This document shows positions 11,439 through 22,320 of a DNA stretch of 64,000 bases, piece after piece; within the stretch, counting starts at the first letter, position 1; each line of letters opens with the position of its first letter. Under the pieces are notes generated by a model. It saw nothing but the letters and a program-made list of their open reading frames with translations. It searched no databases and was not told the DNA's origin. The DNA lies in assembly GCF_020379485.1 (NCBI RefSeq), contig NC_063442.1, positions 11,371,509 through 11,435,508 of the forward strand. Reading direction: 5' to 3'. The translations under genes were made by a program, and so were the position numbers. This DNA is from Brassica napus. Taxonomy: Eukaryota; Streptophyta; Magnoliopsida; Brassicales; Brassicaceae.

Positions 11439-12736
11439 CTTGGGAATCAAGTTATCCTAATCCCACCGAGATATGGTTTACTAAGAGGATTTGGAGTTAT
11501 CTATAATAGGTTTTACTAATAAGATTAGGAGATATCTTTTCTTATATAAAGAGAGTTGCAGAGTTGTTGCAACCGTGAGAGTTTTAGGATTGTGAGTGTG
11601 AGCTTAAGGTTTTGAGAGGATTTTCCTTAAGATTAATGGGGGTATTGGATCTAGAAGTTTGATGGAATTCGAAGGAATCATAGTTTCCATTAAATTCTAC
11701 TGTTATTCAATTATGGATTTCATTAATTCTTTCAAATTCTTGTGTTATTGGATTAAAGATTTGTAACCAATTTTGTAATTACTTTAAATTCTAGTGTTAT
11801 TCAATATTCTGTAGATTTTGTAGTAATGGCATTTCAAAGGAATTTAATGGAAAATGTATATTCAAAATGTGAAGAACTAATTCCCTACTCTTATGATGAG
11901 ATTTGTCATCATCGTAAGAAAACACAACATATTGCTGGATATGAAGTAGTTGACGATGAAAGTGAGAAAATATTCACATTCGTTAATGATTATTTTTTTT
12001 CTCTTACGTAATGAGAACAAAATGACAAAATAGAAATAGCACAAATGTTTTCCATCGTCAAAGCGCTAGTATTTTAATATGTAAGATTTTATACAATGTC
12101 TACAAATAATATACCCGTATTTTGAAATCCCTACAAAATAGTAATTATCAAAAGTTCTAAATACAAAAATTTCAAATTGTTGTTGATAATATATTTTAAT
12201 AAATAATATATCATAAAATCTTAAGAAGATGGTACCTATCTTTTTCCTGAATGAGCTTTTGTTAGATCTTCTTCTATAAATTCTAGTCAACCCTACATAA
12301 AAAAATCCCAAATCCATATAAAATAGTTCGTATTTTTTTTAAAAGAAAGTTTTTAGATTGCTTCACGTATATGTAGTAGTCATAATTGTAATTTTCCTTT
12401 TAGTTTTATGAATAAAATAATGTTCTTTATCTTTTTAATATACAAAGATTCAAAAGTTTCACAGGTTTTAGAGATATTGATATTCGTAGTTCAAAAAAAG
12501 AAGAGATATTGATATTCTATCAAATTTATGTACATTCCATTAAAATCCATAACAAAACAAAACAAAACAAAAATTATAAATGCATTAAAGTCTCATCAAA
12601 TCTTTTAAATTGCACTAAAAATTCTTATTTATGAATTAAGTCAAATTCTATTAAATTCCTAGATCCAATACCACCTAAGAGAGCAAATTCTTATTATTTG
12701 AGATCTTGCAACTACAATCAAGAAACTTAAACTATA
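11417..12736 (+). repeat. Copia 3' LTR, interrupted
   Basis: 11417-11637 and 12676-12736 together match the 5' LTR almost perfectly. The 1,038 bases between them are a later insertion. The overlap between the halves at the break is one base (T). Confidence 0.9.
11638..12675. mobile_element. non-autonomous DNA transposon with Harbinger-like ends
   Basis: The ends are inverted: GGGGGTATTGGATCTAG on the left, and CTAGATCCAATACCACC on the right (reverse complement GGTGGTATTGGATCTAG). Inside are recurring pieces such as 'gtgttattggatt' and 'ttaaattctagtgttattc', common in the subterminal parts of ATIS112/Harbinger-type plant elements. A 61-codon frame at 11826-12011 matches nothing. The expected TWA duplication is unclear: the left flank reads TTAAT and the right TAAGA, while the intact 5' LTR reads TTAATAAGA. 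The superfamily call rests on TIR likeness only. Confidence 0.65.
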
Positions 12737-12982
12737 ATTGTGCCATGAAATAAGGTGTTTATTAGAGAAAATTTAGGGATTTAAGATTTTACAGTTTTAA
12801 GAAATTAGAGATCGTGGTTCGTGGAGCTCTTTTTTGATTGGAGACATTTCTTTTTTCAGTTGGTTTATTTGCGATGTTTTTTTAATCCTTATGTTGATAA
12901 TCAATTAGTTTTTTATTCGTAAAATAATGACATGTGGCAAAATTTTATTGCTCAAGTGACTTGTGTTTTAGTATATAAAGGA

Positions 12983-13377
12983 TAGGTACATTAAAGATAC
13001 CACATTGAAGATATTCTGTTTTGATTAATAAAAGATATTGAATTTTGAGTTTGTATTTATTGATTTGTTTTTATAAAGCTTAGAAAATCAATAGGATGAT
13101 TGGTTGGTTGATACATCCTATAAAGAAAACGAAAACTATAGGTGGTTTAAATATTGTACATCGATAGATGCATGATGTAAGTTGACTATATAAAACTTGA
13201 GCATGATCATTTCAAACTAAAATATAGTTAGGTTATATGCATTTGTTATATTGTAGTTAATATATTTTAAATATTACATATGTCAAGTGATTCACGTTTT
13301 CGTAAAAATAAAATTCAAGTTCATTATTAGGTTGTACTCGTCCGTAATAAGCTACGTTAAATATGATGTATTTTTAG
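12983..13377. other. AT-rich intergenic DNA
   Basis: No gene or paired repeat recognised. Confidence 0.4.
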
Positions 13378-13543
13378 GTTCATTTAATGACATTAAGTTT
13401 AAATTTGATTAAGGAAAACTCATTAATTTAACTGGAAAAAACAAGCATTAAAATAGGTAGGTTCATTTAATGACATTAAGTTTATATTTGAATAAGGAAA
13501 ACACATTAATCCAACTGAAAAAGATAAACATTAAAATAAGAAA
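13378..13543. repeat. tandem duplication, 83-bp unit, two copies
   Basis: GTTCATTTAATGACATTAAG begins both at 13378 and at 13461. Each copy runs to 'cattaaaata', with about ten differences between them. Confidence 0.85.
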
Positions 13544-13698
13544 TTCAATTTAATTCTTAGTGGCATGGAAAAGTAATTAACTTTAAAAACTAAGGGGTAT
13601 TTTCTAATGTGTACTTCTCTTTTAATAATAGAGATACAATATTCTTCCCATCTTCTACTCTCATTATTCTCAATAATAATTATGAAAATATATGATAA

Positions 13699-13900
13699 TT
13701 TCATAAGAAACAAAACAAAAATTTAAGTGGGTCCTAAGCACATGCTTCTCTTGCTTCCGCTATAGGCCAGCCCTGCATATATGGCTGAAGCTTCACAAAT
13801 TTCATAAGAAACAAAATAAAAATTTAAGTGGACCCTAAGCACATTCTTCTCCTGCTTCAGCCATAGGCCGGCCCTGCATATATGGCTGAAGCTTCACATA
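13699..13900. repeat. tandem duplication, 101-bp unit, two copies
   Basis: TTTCATAAGAAACAAAA starts at 13699 and 13800. Both copies contain the GC-rich block 'ataggccggccctgca' (one base differs in copy 1) followed by 'tatatggctgaagcttcac'. The GGCCGGCCC core resembles hAT-type ends, but no element boundary could be set. Confidence 0.85.
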
Positions 13901-13914
13901 GACTGCTTCACCTA

Positions 13915-14240
13915 TTCCAAAACTTCTATCACTGTGATATCTATCAGCAATCTGTTTCATTCAGTTCTTTCAACTTTGCTATAGGATCATCTAATACACC
14001 TCCTCAAATCCTTCTATGAGCAGATTCTTATACGTTATCCAATTCCTAACAACAACTTTTTTTGTAATCTTCTTCTTGTAATAATGATTGATGCCATGTT
14101 TCTGGTATCCCATAAAATTGGATGGAAGCAATTCCCACTTTTGATTCTTCGAGAGTTTTTTACCAGTTAAAAATAATTTGTTCAACATTGCGAAACCATT
14201 CCTTAACTTTTTTTCTTCTTCTTTTAGGTATTACGAGTAC
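13915..14240 (-). pseudogene. LTR-retrotransposon gag fragment (Retrotrans_gag type)
   Basis: On the - strand, joined frames give EWFRNVEQIIFNW, IQFYGIPETWHQSLLQ, NLLIEGFEEV and then LDDPIAKLKELNETD. This is the capsid-like core common to plant Gypsy-type gag proteins. Several frameshifts and stops break it. There is no pol sequence beside it, so it is a fragment. Confidence 0.55.
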
Positions 14241-14299
14241 CTGGGTGATTCCTACGAAGATATCAATATTTTTTGTTTCAACGTGAATTTTACTCGTTC

Positions 14300-15407
14300 T
14301 GCATTTTCTTTCTCAAACTTTATAGCAGTGTATATTCCATAGTGAACTAACAAAAATTCAAAAATACTACTTGAACTTTATGCGTCGTGCTCTTTTCTTT
14401 CCAAACTTTATAGTAGTGCATATTACATATTTAACTAAACAATAATTTAAAAATATTTCATGAACTTTCAAAATTGTGCTTATATATACACTGACCGTCA
14501 AGGTGCTAGTCATCAGTTAATTTATCAAAAAGACACCATTCTTGATAACTACTACATAAACTTTCAAAATCGTGCTTATATATATATTGATTGTCAAATT
14601 TTAAAATAAAGTTTTTTTTAAAAAATGTTATTAATTTAAACTATTTCTTTAATGGTATTTTAAAATGTAACTTTATATAAATAAAGAACACAAAATTTAA
14701 AATTTTACAATATATTTCAATTTTTTTAGCAATCCTATAAAATAAATATTTAAATTAATAATAAATAATTTAAATATGTAAAACAATGATTTTTAAAGTT
14801 AAATTTAAAAATATAAATAACTATTTATTTATTTGATAAAACTAAAAAAATAAAAATTTGATAACATTTATTTGATTAAACTAAAACTTATATATAAGTT
14901 AATGTTTACATAATTTATACAAGAATGTTACTTTGTCTAGCAGTTAATATGCTCTTACTTGTCCACTTGTGAAATAGTTCAAACCTCCAAGAAAATTAAT
15001 TTTTAATTTTACAAAATTTATCCAAAACAATATCGTATTGATAAATTAATAGATGACTAACACTCTGACAGTCAATTTATATAAGTGCGATTTTGTTAAT
15101 AACATTGATTTATACGGTCAATTCATATAAACATCAAGAGATTGAACATAATAAGCCAGAGGGTTCTGAAAACTTCTCCATATTGAGAAGAAGAGGAGAT
15201 CTTCTCCATATGTTTACAAAATCTCAGTGGCTTCTCCAGAACTCAGAAAAGAAAAGAAAAGTGAATATAATACATGAAAATACGAGTCTCTTGATATATT
15301 ATGTATTCAGGTATAAATGGTACTCTTTTGTCGGATTCGGGTTGGTTTATGTTAAGTGGATTTGCAACACACGAGATCAGTAAATCTACAAAACATGGAC
15401 CAGTCTA
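14300..15407. other. AT-rich intergenic DNA
   Basis: Very AT-rich. Two related segments near 14340-14420 and 14455-14590 repeat phrases such as 'ctttcaaaa?tcgtgcttatatata'. A 96-codon frame at 15093-15383 has no recognisable domain. Confidence 0.4.
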
Positions 15408-15954
15408 TGTTAGGATTTCAGCCTTGTGTGAATCTCAAACCTAAGCAATCAACTTGTTACTTGTAAGTTAAGCTTAATGAACACAAGCAACTTTAACGAG
15501 TTCCCGACCTCTAACCGGTACGTCTTGTGGGAGAACTCTTGCTCCAAACTTTACTAGATCAATAAGAGTTTACAAGAACCAATCACTTATAGAACCGTGA
15601 TGGTTTCGAAACACCAAGAAGACACTATTAGTCTCAAGGCCTTTAAGCTAGAACAATATGAGCTCAACAATGTTCTCTATGCTTATACTAATGTCTGTGT
15701 CTCTCTTGTGCAACTTTTCTCTCAATAAGAGTTTACAAGAACCAATCACGTATAGAATCGTGATGGTTTAGAAACACCAAGAAGACACGATTAGTCTCAA
15801 GGCCTTTAAGCTAGAACAATATGAGCTCAACAATGTTCTTTATATGCGTATAGTTATACTAATGTCTCTGTCTCTCTTGTGCAACTTGTTTCTCTCTGAA
15901 GCTTGATCTCTTGTGGCTGAAAAAGAAGAACCGTTTATTGTACTTGACCTAACA
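15408..15954. repeat. LTR candidate with internal tandem duplication
   Basis: The block opens with TGTTAGG and closes with CCTAACA, a 7-bp inverted end typical of plant LTRs. Inside, a 163-bp unit is repeated (starts 15561 and 15724): 'agtttacaagaaccaatcac' and 'ctcaaggcctttaagctaga' occur in both, with a small insertion in copy 2. No primer-binding site adjoins, and the 5-bp flanks (gtcta, cacct) do not match. The duplication is certain; the LTR reading is not. Confidence 0.45.
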
Positions 15955-16514
15955 CACCTGTTATGTTGCATTTAATCTAATGGCCTTCATCGACTAAGCC
16001 CATAAATTGTCTACGTGCAACTTGTGTAAGCCGGCCTAACGTTGAACAAATCTAATGGGCTTTGATGAAACCTCACAGTCTATATATCTTCCATGGATCA
16101 TTTTCCTTTGATTCCTTGCGTCGGATAGATCGATCTGTAGTCCTGGGATAGTTGATCTAGTGTCAAAATGACTGCTATAAATTTTTGGATCGACCGATCT
16201 AGTGCCTTCAACAAATTCTTGATATTAAGCACTAGATTGATCTTTACCATGGTGCTATTATGTTTCTTGCACGAGATTGACCGATACATAGATCAGAGAT
16301 GTGGTGATCGTGTGTTAAACTGACGATAATCAAAATTCTAAATAGACTGATCTAATGCTTCTGGCAGATTTTTGATATTGAGCATTGGATCGGAGGTTAT
16401 GTTCTTTCTTTTTTTTTTTTTTGCTTTTTTTTGGGCTTCTTCTCATTCTTCTTTGGCGCAGGAACAACTAAAACCACCATCTTGCTCTTTCATCGATCCA
16501 TATGTAATAAATCA
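15955..16514. other. intergenic, no gene recognised
   Basis: Repeats of 'gatcgatct' and 'gatctagtgc' occur around 16120-16350. A 62-codon frame near 16372 is driven by a T-rich tract and is not credible. Confidence 0.4.
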
Positions 16515-16518
16515 TAGT

Positions 16519-17622
16519 ATTTTTAACGTTAAAACTCCTCAACTAAGTTTAGTTAGGTAAAAAACCTCAAACTTAGGGCATCTCCAACCCCACTCTATTT
16601 TTCACTCTAAAATAGAGTTTAGAGTAAAAATGCTCCAATGGTACTCTATTTTCCACTCTATAATAGAGTAAAAAATGGGTTTACTCTATATATAGAGTAA
16701 GTTGTTTTTTGTTTGTTCATCACTCTATTTTTCACTCTAAAATAGAGTACCATTGGAATATATCACAATTCTATTATAGAGTCACTCTATTTTAGAGTAA
16801 AAAATAGAGTGAACCATTGGAGATGGTCTTAATACTTAACCAAAAAAACCCCAAACTAACTTTATTTAATGGATTAAACCCTACCAGGTCATAATTACCA
16901 TTACTACCGGTATATCTTTAGTTTAAGGGGGTCTCTACATTAAGTAAACATAGTTGAAGGGTTTACCAATAAAAAGAATAAAAAATCAAAATTTTATAGT
17001 ATTATCTTAAAATTAGTAACTTAAATTTTCAAAATTAGCATTTTTTTTGTAAATATATGAGTTTGATGTCTTTTTAACATCAACAGCATATATGTATAAG
17101 TTAAAAATGTAAAAATCCAGATAATATAAGAAAAAATTATCTAAAGATTTACATGTAATAAAATTACTAAAAGATTAAAAATGTAAAAACAAGAAAATAT
17201 AATAAAATTATATATTTTCTAATAAAAATGTAATAATAAATCTTTAGATAATGTTTATTATATTTTCTGGGGTTTTAAATTTTTAATTTATACAAATATA
17301 ATTTTGATGTTAAAAACACATCAAACTCATGTATTCAAAAAAAATTTAAAAATGTTAATTTTGAAAATTTAAGTTATTAATTCTTAGAGAATATTATAAG
17401 ATTTTGAGTTTTTTTTATTTTTAATAGTAAAACCCCTCAACTATGTTAACTTAATGTAGAAACCCTTAAACTAAGATTTACCGGTAGTAATGGTAATTCG
17501 ACATGTTAGGGTTTAATTCATCAAAATAAAATTAGTTTGAGAATTTTTTCGTTAAATACTTAGTTTGAGGTTTTTTACCAAGAACAAACTTAGTTGATGG
17601 GTTTTAAGTTAACCTTGAAAAT
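16519..17622. mobile_element. large fold-back (inverted-repeat) element
   Basis: The outer sequence 'cgttaaaactcctcaactaagttt' on the left is matched in reverse complement by 'aaacttagttgatgggttttaagtta' on the right. The match continues inward through 'ggtaaaaaacctcaaact', 'ggattaaaccct', 'attaccattactaccggta', 'gagtttgatgt' and 'atctaaagattta'. The arms are roughly 400-500 bases with a short centre near 17150-17200. The left arm is lengthened by a MITE inserted at 16575. There is no coding capacity. Its transposition class (MULE-like fold-back or other) is unproven, because I found no clear target duplication. Confidence 0.75.
16575..16828. mobile_element. Tourist-type MITE in the fold-back arm
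   Basis: 254 bp with imperfect inverted ends: GGGCATCTCCAACCCCACTC and the reverse complement of GTGAACCATTGGAGATGGTC. TTA occurs on both sides (16572-16574 and 16829-16831), the 3-bp duplication of PIF/Harbinger elements. The interior is made of ACTCTATTTT/AAAATAGAGT inverted units. Removing it rejoins 'cctcaaactta' to 'atacttaac', which matches the other arm of the fold-back, confirming a later insertion. Confidence 0.88.
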
Positions 17623-18248
17623 CCTAGATCATATGATCCTTCCCACATTTCAACTTCATTTAATTTCAATGCTCTCTTTAAGATCCAAGTTCTCATCTAT
17701 TCGCGTCATTTCCTAACAAACAAACCCGTAATCTGTAAAATCACTAAAACACACCAAAAGACCACAAAAAAGACTGATTCACATAGTAAAACTGATGTAG
17801 CGGAAGCTTTATAGGATAGAACTAGAAATCCGTTGATTCTGAGAATATCCGGAAAACTAGAATAATAACAAAAAAATCTTATTTAGTCTAAAAATACCTA
17901 AGATCAATGTCTTCTTAAATTCGTTGAGATCACTAATGATCTACCGAAAGCAAGGAACAACAAAGAGAAATCTCTTAACTTTTATTAATAATCAATCAAC
18001 TGAATACAACTCTAGGCATAAACGACTATTTATATAAAAACCAAATAAACTTAAAACTATTAAAAATCCTTAAAATAATTATAACTAATTAAGATAAATA
18101 CCAGAATAAATAATAATTTAGATAATTAAGATATTTGAAATATATCCAAATATTTCTCTGCATCAAAAACCAATCAATCTCGATCACAATTTGTACAGCT
18201 CATCAATGCTCCGTCCACAATGAATATTGAGTAATGCAGCATTACTAA
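17623..18248. other. AT-rich intergenic DNA
   Basis: No gene recognised. Confidence 0.4.
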
Positions 18249-18360
18249 GACCATCTCCAATAATAGAGTAAACCATTGGAGTAAAACTTACTCTATAATA
18301 GAGTTACTCTATTTTTGTGAGAATTATAGAGGAAAAAATAGGTATGGGTTGGAGATGCCC
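18249..18360. mobile_element. short Tourist-type MITE upstream of the NLR gene
   Basis: 112 bp with ends GACCATCTCCAATAATAGAG and GGTATGGGTTGGAGATGCCC, flanked by TAA on both sides (18246-18248 and 18361-18363). It is a shorter, rearranged relative of the MITE at 16575-16828 with the same ACTCTATTTT units. It lies about 360 bases before the NLR start codon, so it could affect that promoter. Confidence 0.85.
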
Positions 18361-18718
18361 TAATGATTTAGAAAAGCTGTCAAAAGGTCCTTAAAGTAAT
18401 CAATGGAATTGGCCTTAAGGCACGAATTAGAGTGGCACATTTTAGAGACTCGATAATTAAAGATCTGACAGTAGCTTCTGCTGCATTCTTCCTCACTAAA
18501 AAACGCTCATCCCTCACTTTAGATTGGCCGATATAAATTCAGGCAGGGTTTTAAGAGAGTCTGCAAGCCCGTCTCCAACATCAACTATTTAAAAAAAAAG
18601 AAGCAATATGTAAATCCAATATTGCTTTGGTTGACCTCTTAGGGATGTGATTATAAGTATTCGTTCAACACTACGTAACTTGATTCTTATTTTCTTACTA
18701 CTTAAAGCAGGATCCATT

Positions 18719-21705
18719 ATGTCTGGGGAACTTGTGTCATTTGCAATAGAAAAGCTATGGGACCTACTGAGCCATGAATACGAACAATTTAAGGGAGTTG
18801 AAGATCAAGTTAATGAGCTAAAAACTGATCTAAACACGTTAAAGTCATTTTTGAAAGATGCAAACGCAAAAAAGCATACAGATGAAGTGGTGAGAAGCTG
18901 TGTGGAAAGGATCAATGAGATTGTTCTTGACGCTGAAGATACAATTGAACGCACTCGTCTAAAAGATGTACTCGGAAAACGTGGTATTGCGCGCTTTGTT
19001 CCGGAACGCAGGAATATTGCATTAGAAATTAGAAGCTTAAGTGAGGAGATCAAGAAAGCAGTTCGTGATATGAAAGATTTTAAGGTACACCAGAGAATTG
19101 ACGATGTAAAGGATCCACAACCTTCTCCACAAAGACAAGAATATCCAAAAATTCACGAAGGCAATCTTGTGGGGATGGAAGCAAATGTTAAGACATTACT
19201 AGGATATTTGGTGGAGCAAGATGATATTCAAGTTGTTTCCATAACCGGGATGGGTGGTGTTGGGAAAACCACCCTTGCTAGACAAGTTTTTCATGACAAC
19301 CTTGTTAAAAAGAAGTTTGATAGACTCGCATGGGTCTGTGTTTCCCATGTTTGTGATCATATCAAAGTGTGGCAAGCAATCTTGCAGAATTTCAGATCCA
19401 AAGAACAGCAAAAGGAAATCCAGAAGATGACAAGAGCTGCCCTCCAAGGCGAACTCTTTGAACTATTAGAAACATCAAACTCGTTAATCGTATTAGATGA
19501 CATATGGAATAAAAAAGATTGGGACTTGATCAAGCGAATATTTCCACACAAAGCAGGTGATAACCTCATATGTTATGGTACAAATATAACTCATTATGTT
19601 TTTTCGTGTTATATAAATATATAATAGTCAAACGTTAAATGTTATACAGGTTCGAAGGTGCTACTTACTTCTCGAAATGAACGAGTCGCAGGACCTGGAG
19701 AAACATATAAAGACTTTAAACCAGAATGCCTATCTGATCAAGACAGTTGGACACTTTTCAAAAGTATAGCGATGCCCAGAAAAGATGCATCTGGTAAGAA
19801 TTCAAATGAGATATGTTTTGGAATGATCGCAAGACATCAGATAACTTATTATCACATTTTAATGAAATATTATTTATTTGTTTTATAATTTGTGCAGAAA
19901 TGACTCCAGATGATAAGGAGATGGAAAAGATGGGAAAGAAAATGATGGAACATTGTCGGGGATTGCCTTTGGCTATCAGAGTGTTAGGGGGATTGCTGGC
20001 TGAGAAATACACAATTCACAACTGGGAACGGTTATCTGAGAATATTAGATCTCATCTCGTTGGTGGAACCAGTGACGACAACAATAATTCGCTTAACCAT
20101 ATATTGTCTCTAAGCTTTGAAGAGTTGCCTGTTTATCTGAAGTTATGCTTCCTCTACCTAGCCCATTTTCCAGAAGATTATGAAATAAATGTTGAAGATC
20201 TGTCTTATTACTGGGCTGCAGAAGGAATACTTAAGTATGGAACTGGAGACAGCAATCGAGATAACAGCATTGGAGTTGTTGGAGATAATTACATATGGGA
20301 GTTGGTGAGAAGAAATATGGTTATATCCGAAATAGACAAAACCACTGGGAGATTTGAGACATGCCGTTTGCATGACTTGATGAGAGAAATTTGTTTGTAT
20401 AAAGCCAAAGAAGAGAATTTCCTACATACTGTTGGTGTCAGCTCTCCGACTTCACACTATCAGTCACGGAGGTTTGTCTCACATGATCCGACTACATTGA
20501 ATGTTGAGAAAGATATTAGTAATCCAAAGGTTCGATCTCTAGTGGTTTTCTGGAAGTCGGATTTGTATTCATTATTGGCTGAAGATAATTTATTTCGGGT
20601 TGTTCCAGAAGATACGTCCATTGATACATTTGATAAAAAGGATGGAGCACTTTGGAGCCTTTCGGATTTAGGCTTAACAAGGTTGGAACTTTTGAGAGTA
20701 CTACATCTTCCTGGAGCCAAATTTGAAGAAAGGAAGTTATCTGATAGCATTGGAGAGCTCATACACTTAAGATATCTGAACTTAGAAGGTGCGTGGGTAT
20801 CTCATCTTCCCTCTTCTCTACAAAATCTAAAGCTGCTGATCTATCTAAATTTAAATGTAACTGGGCGTTCTCATTTACTCACGCACACCTACTTGTTGGG
20901 AATGGAAGAATTGAGATACCTTGCATTACCAAGGTGTAGGCGAAAGAAGAGAAAGTTGGAATTAAATCATCTAGTAAACTTGGAGACCTTGGTTAATTTC
21001 TCAACGGAGTACTGCGATTTAGAGGATCTTCGTGGTATGGCCAGATTGAGGACTCTTGGAATCAAGATAACTGATGAGACCAGCTTAGAAACTCTTTCTG
21101 CATCGATACATGGATTGAGACACCTGGAAAATCTTGATATAGTATACGAAGGGGCTAAGGGGACGAAAGAAGGACGAGTGCCTATGGGGACTAACAAATG
21201 GAGCACTCTATTGGAATTTGATAAACTCAACAAGCTGAAGTTGAGTACAAATATTCCTTTGCTCTCTGATGAACTACAGTTCCCTTCTCGCCTAACAAGC
21301 CTGTATCTATTCGGGAGTGGTTTGAAGGAGGACCCAATGTGGATTCTAGAGAAGCTGGTGCATCTGAAAGAGGTTAAATTAGGGAGTGGATCTTTCAGTG
21401 GGAGGAGAATGGTTTGCTCGAGGGGTGGGTTTCCTCAGTTGCAGAAGCTATATTTAGGGGAGCTAGAGAAGTTGAAAGAGTGGATAGTAGAAGAAGGCTC
21501 CATGCCCCTTCTTTATACTCTCTCTATAGATAATTGCAAAAAACTAAAGGAGTTTCCTGTTGGGCTGCCATTCATCACTTCCTTAAAGTATTTGAGAGTT
21601 GAAAACATGGGAGAGGAATGGAAGAAAAGATTGTCCGAAGGAGGAGAAGATTACTACAAAGTCCAACACATCCCTTCTGTTGAAATCATGCATATAATAT
21701 TTTAA
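18719..21705 (+). CDS. CC-NB-LRR disease resistance protein, RPP8/RPP13-like
   Basis: Intracellular immune receptor that senses pathogen effectors and triggers defence. Three exons fit splice signals and phase: 18719-19556, 19650-19793 and 19898-21705, giving about 929 residues. ATG 18719 (MSGELVSF) is used because the frame further upstream opens only with GTG. Visible features are an N-terminal coiled coil with VLDAEDTIE (EDVID-type motif), P-loop GMGGVGKTT (residues 177-185), [15 protein letters not shown], kinase-2 LIVLDDIW (256-263), [17 protein letters not shown] across intron 1, GLPLA (349-353), [19 protein letters not shown], and LHD (485-487) where MHD is usual. About 12 degenerate LRRs follow. 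Length and layout match the RPP8 family (about 900 residues). No frameshift was seen, so it looks functional. In Arabidopsis a similar cluster lies near At1g58390-At1g58410. The exact ortholog is unknown. Confidence 0.92.
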
Positions 21706-22320
21706 CAGACAAACTACGCACCAGGTAAAACATCTTTTCTTCTAATATCAATTCTCTGTATGTTTTCAGAAAGGATAGAAACCGAATTTACAGTGTTTAA
21801 TGTGACATTTCTTTTTTTTTTAAAGAAGTAAAATTCTGCTGAATTTGATTGGCGTTTGGTTCTTATGTTTTGTAGATGATCTGATCTGAAGCAAATCTCT
21901 TACCAACTTGGGTATTGGCGAATCAGCCGAATAATAATCTCTATGCAATCTTGTGTATTTTATTGTATAATTAATCAGACTTATGTTTTTCTTTTACGGT
22001 ATTATGACGAAGAATAAAAATACTTTGTGGTTTGTAGCAAAACTGGTTTCTTATATGTTCAATTGTTTGAGTGAAGATACTAGTTTTATTTGACTCTTCA
22101 ATACTGTATCAGAGCGGTAGATGCTTTTGCTTTCCTTTTCCATATGGACATCTTTGTTTCTTGAAACAACTTTTTGTTTGTTTTATCCATATATTTTCTT
22201 TAATTTTTTGATTTACTTTGCTCACAACCAGACAATCATATTATGTTCTTTTGTTGCCGAATGAAACCAAAGTTTCATGTTCGGTTTTGAATTAGAAACG
22301 TTACAAATATAAAACTAATC
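21706..22320. other. 3' flank of the NLR gene
   Basis: AT-rich DNA, probably including the 3' UTR. A potential 3'-UTR intron lies between 'ccaggtaaaac' (21721) and 'gttttgtag' (21876). No other gene seen. Confidence 0.4.

Larger units (their letters stand above)
6965..12736 (+). mobile_element. Ty1/Copia LTR retrotransposon
   Basis: It has a 281-bp 5' LTR (6965-7245), a primer-binding site TGGTATCAGAGC at 7248-7259, gag-pol, a polypurine tract 'cttaagggggagaa' just before 11417, and a 3' LTR (11417-12736) interrupted by a second insertion. A perfect 5-bp duplication ATTGT flanks it (6960-6964 and 12737-12741). By eye the LTRs differ at only two positions (about 0.7%), so the insertion is young. 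gag carries a stop and a frameshift, while the pol frame is open throughout. It sits inside the Helitron-like element at 6253-12982. Confidence 0.93.
6253..12982 (-). mobile_element. Helitron-like element split by a Copia insertion
   Basis: The left end, read on the - strand, has a 7-bp stem hairpin (CCCGTAC and GTACGGG, 6264-6280), a 7-base spacer and CTAG at 6253-6256, the hairpin-plus-CTRR layout of a Helitron 3' terminus. The right end, read on the - strand from 12982, begins TCCTTTATATACTAAAACAC and continues into TGCCACATGTCA, typical of short Brassicaceae Helitrons. A host T follows at 12983. The base beyond CTAG is C rather than the expected T, which weakens the left end. Removing the Copia element at 6965-12736 would leave roughly 950 bases with no coding capacity. 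Confidence 0.45.

Noticed and set aside
18647..18718. Extra N-terminal stretch before the NLR ATG
   Set aside because: It opens with GTG, not ATG; family proteins begin at the [12 protein letters not shown] start at 18719, and 'aaagcag' before it may be a 5'-UTR splice acceptor.
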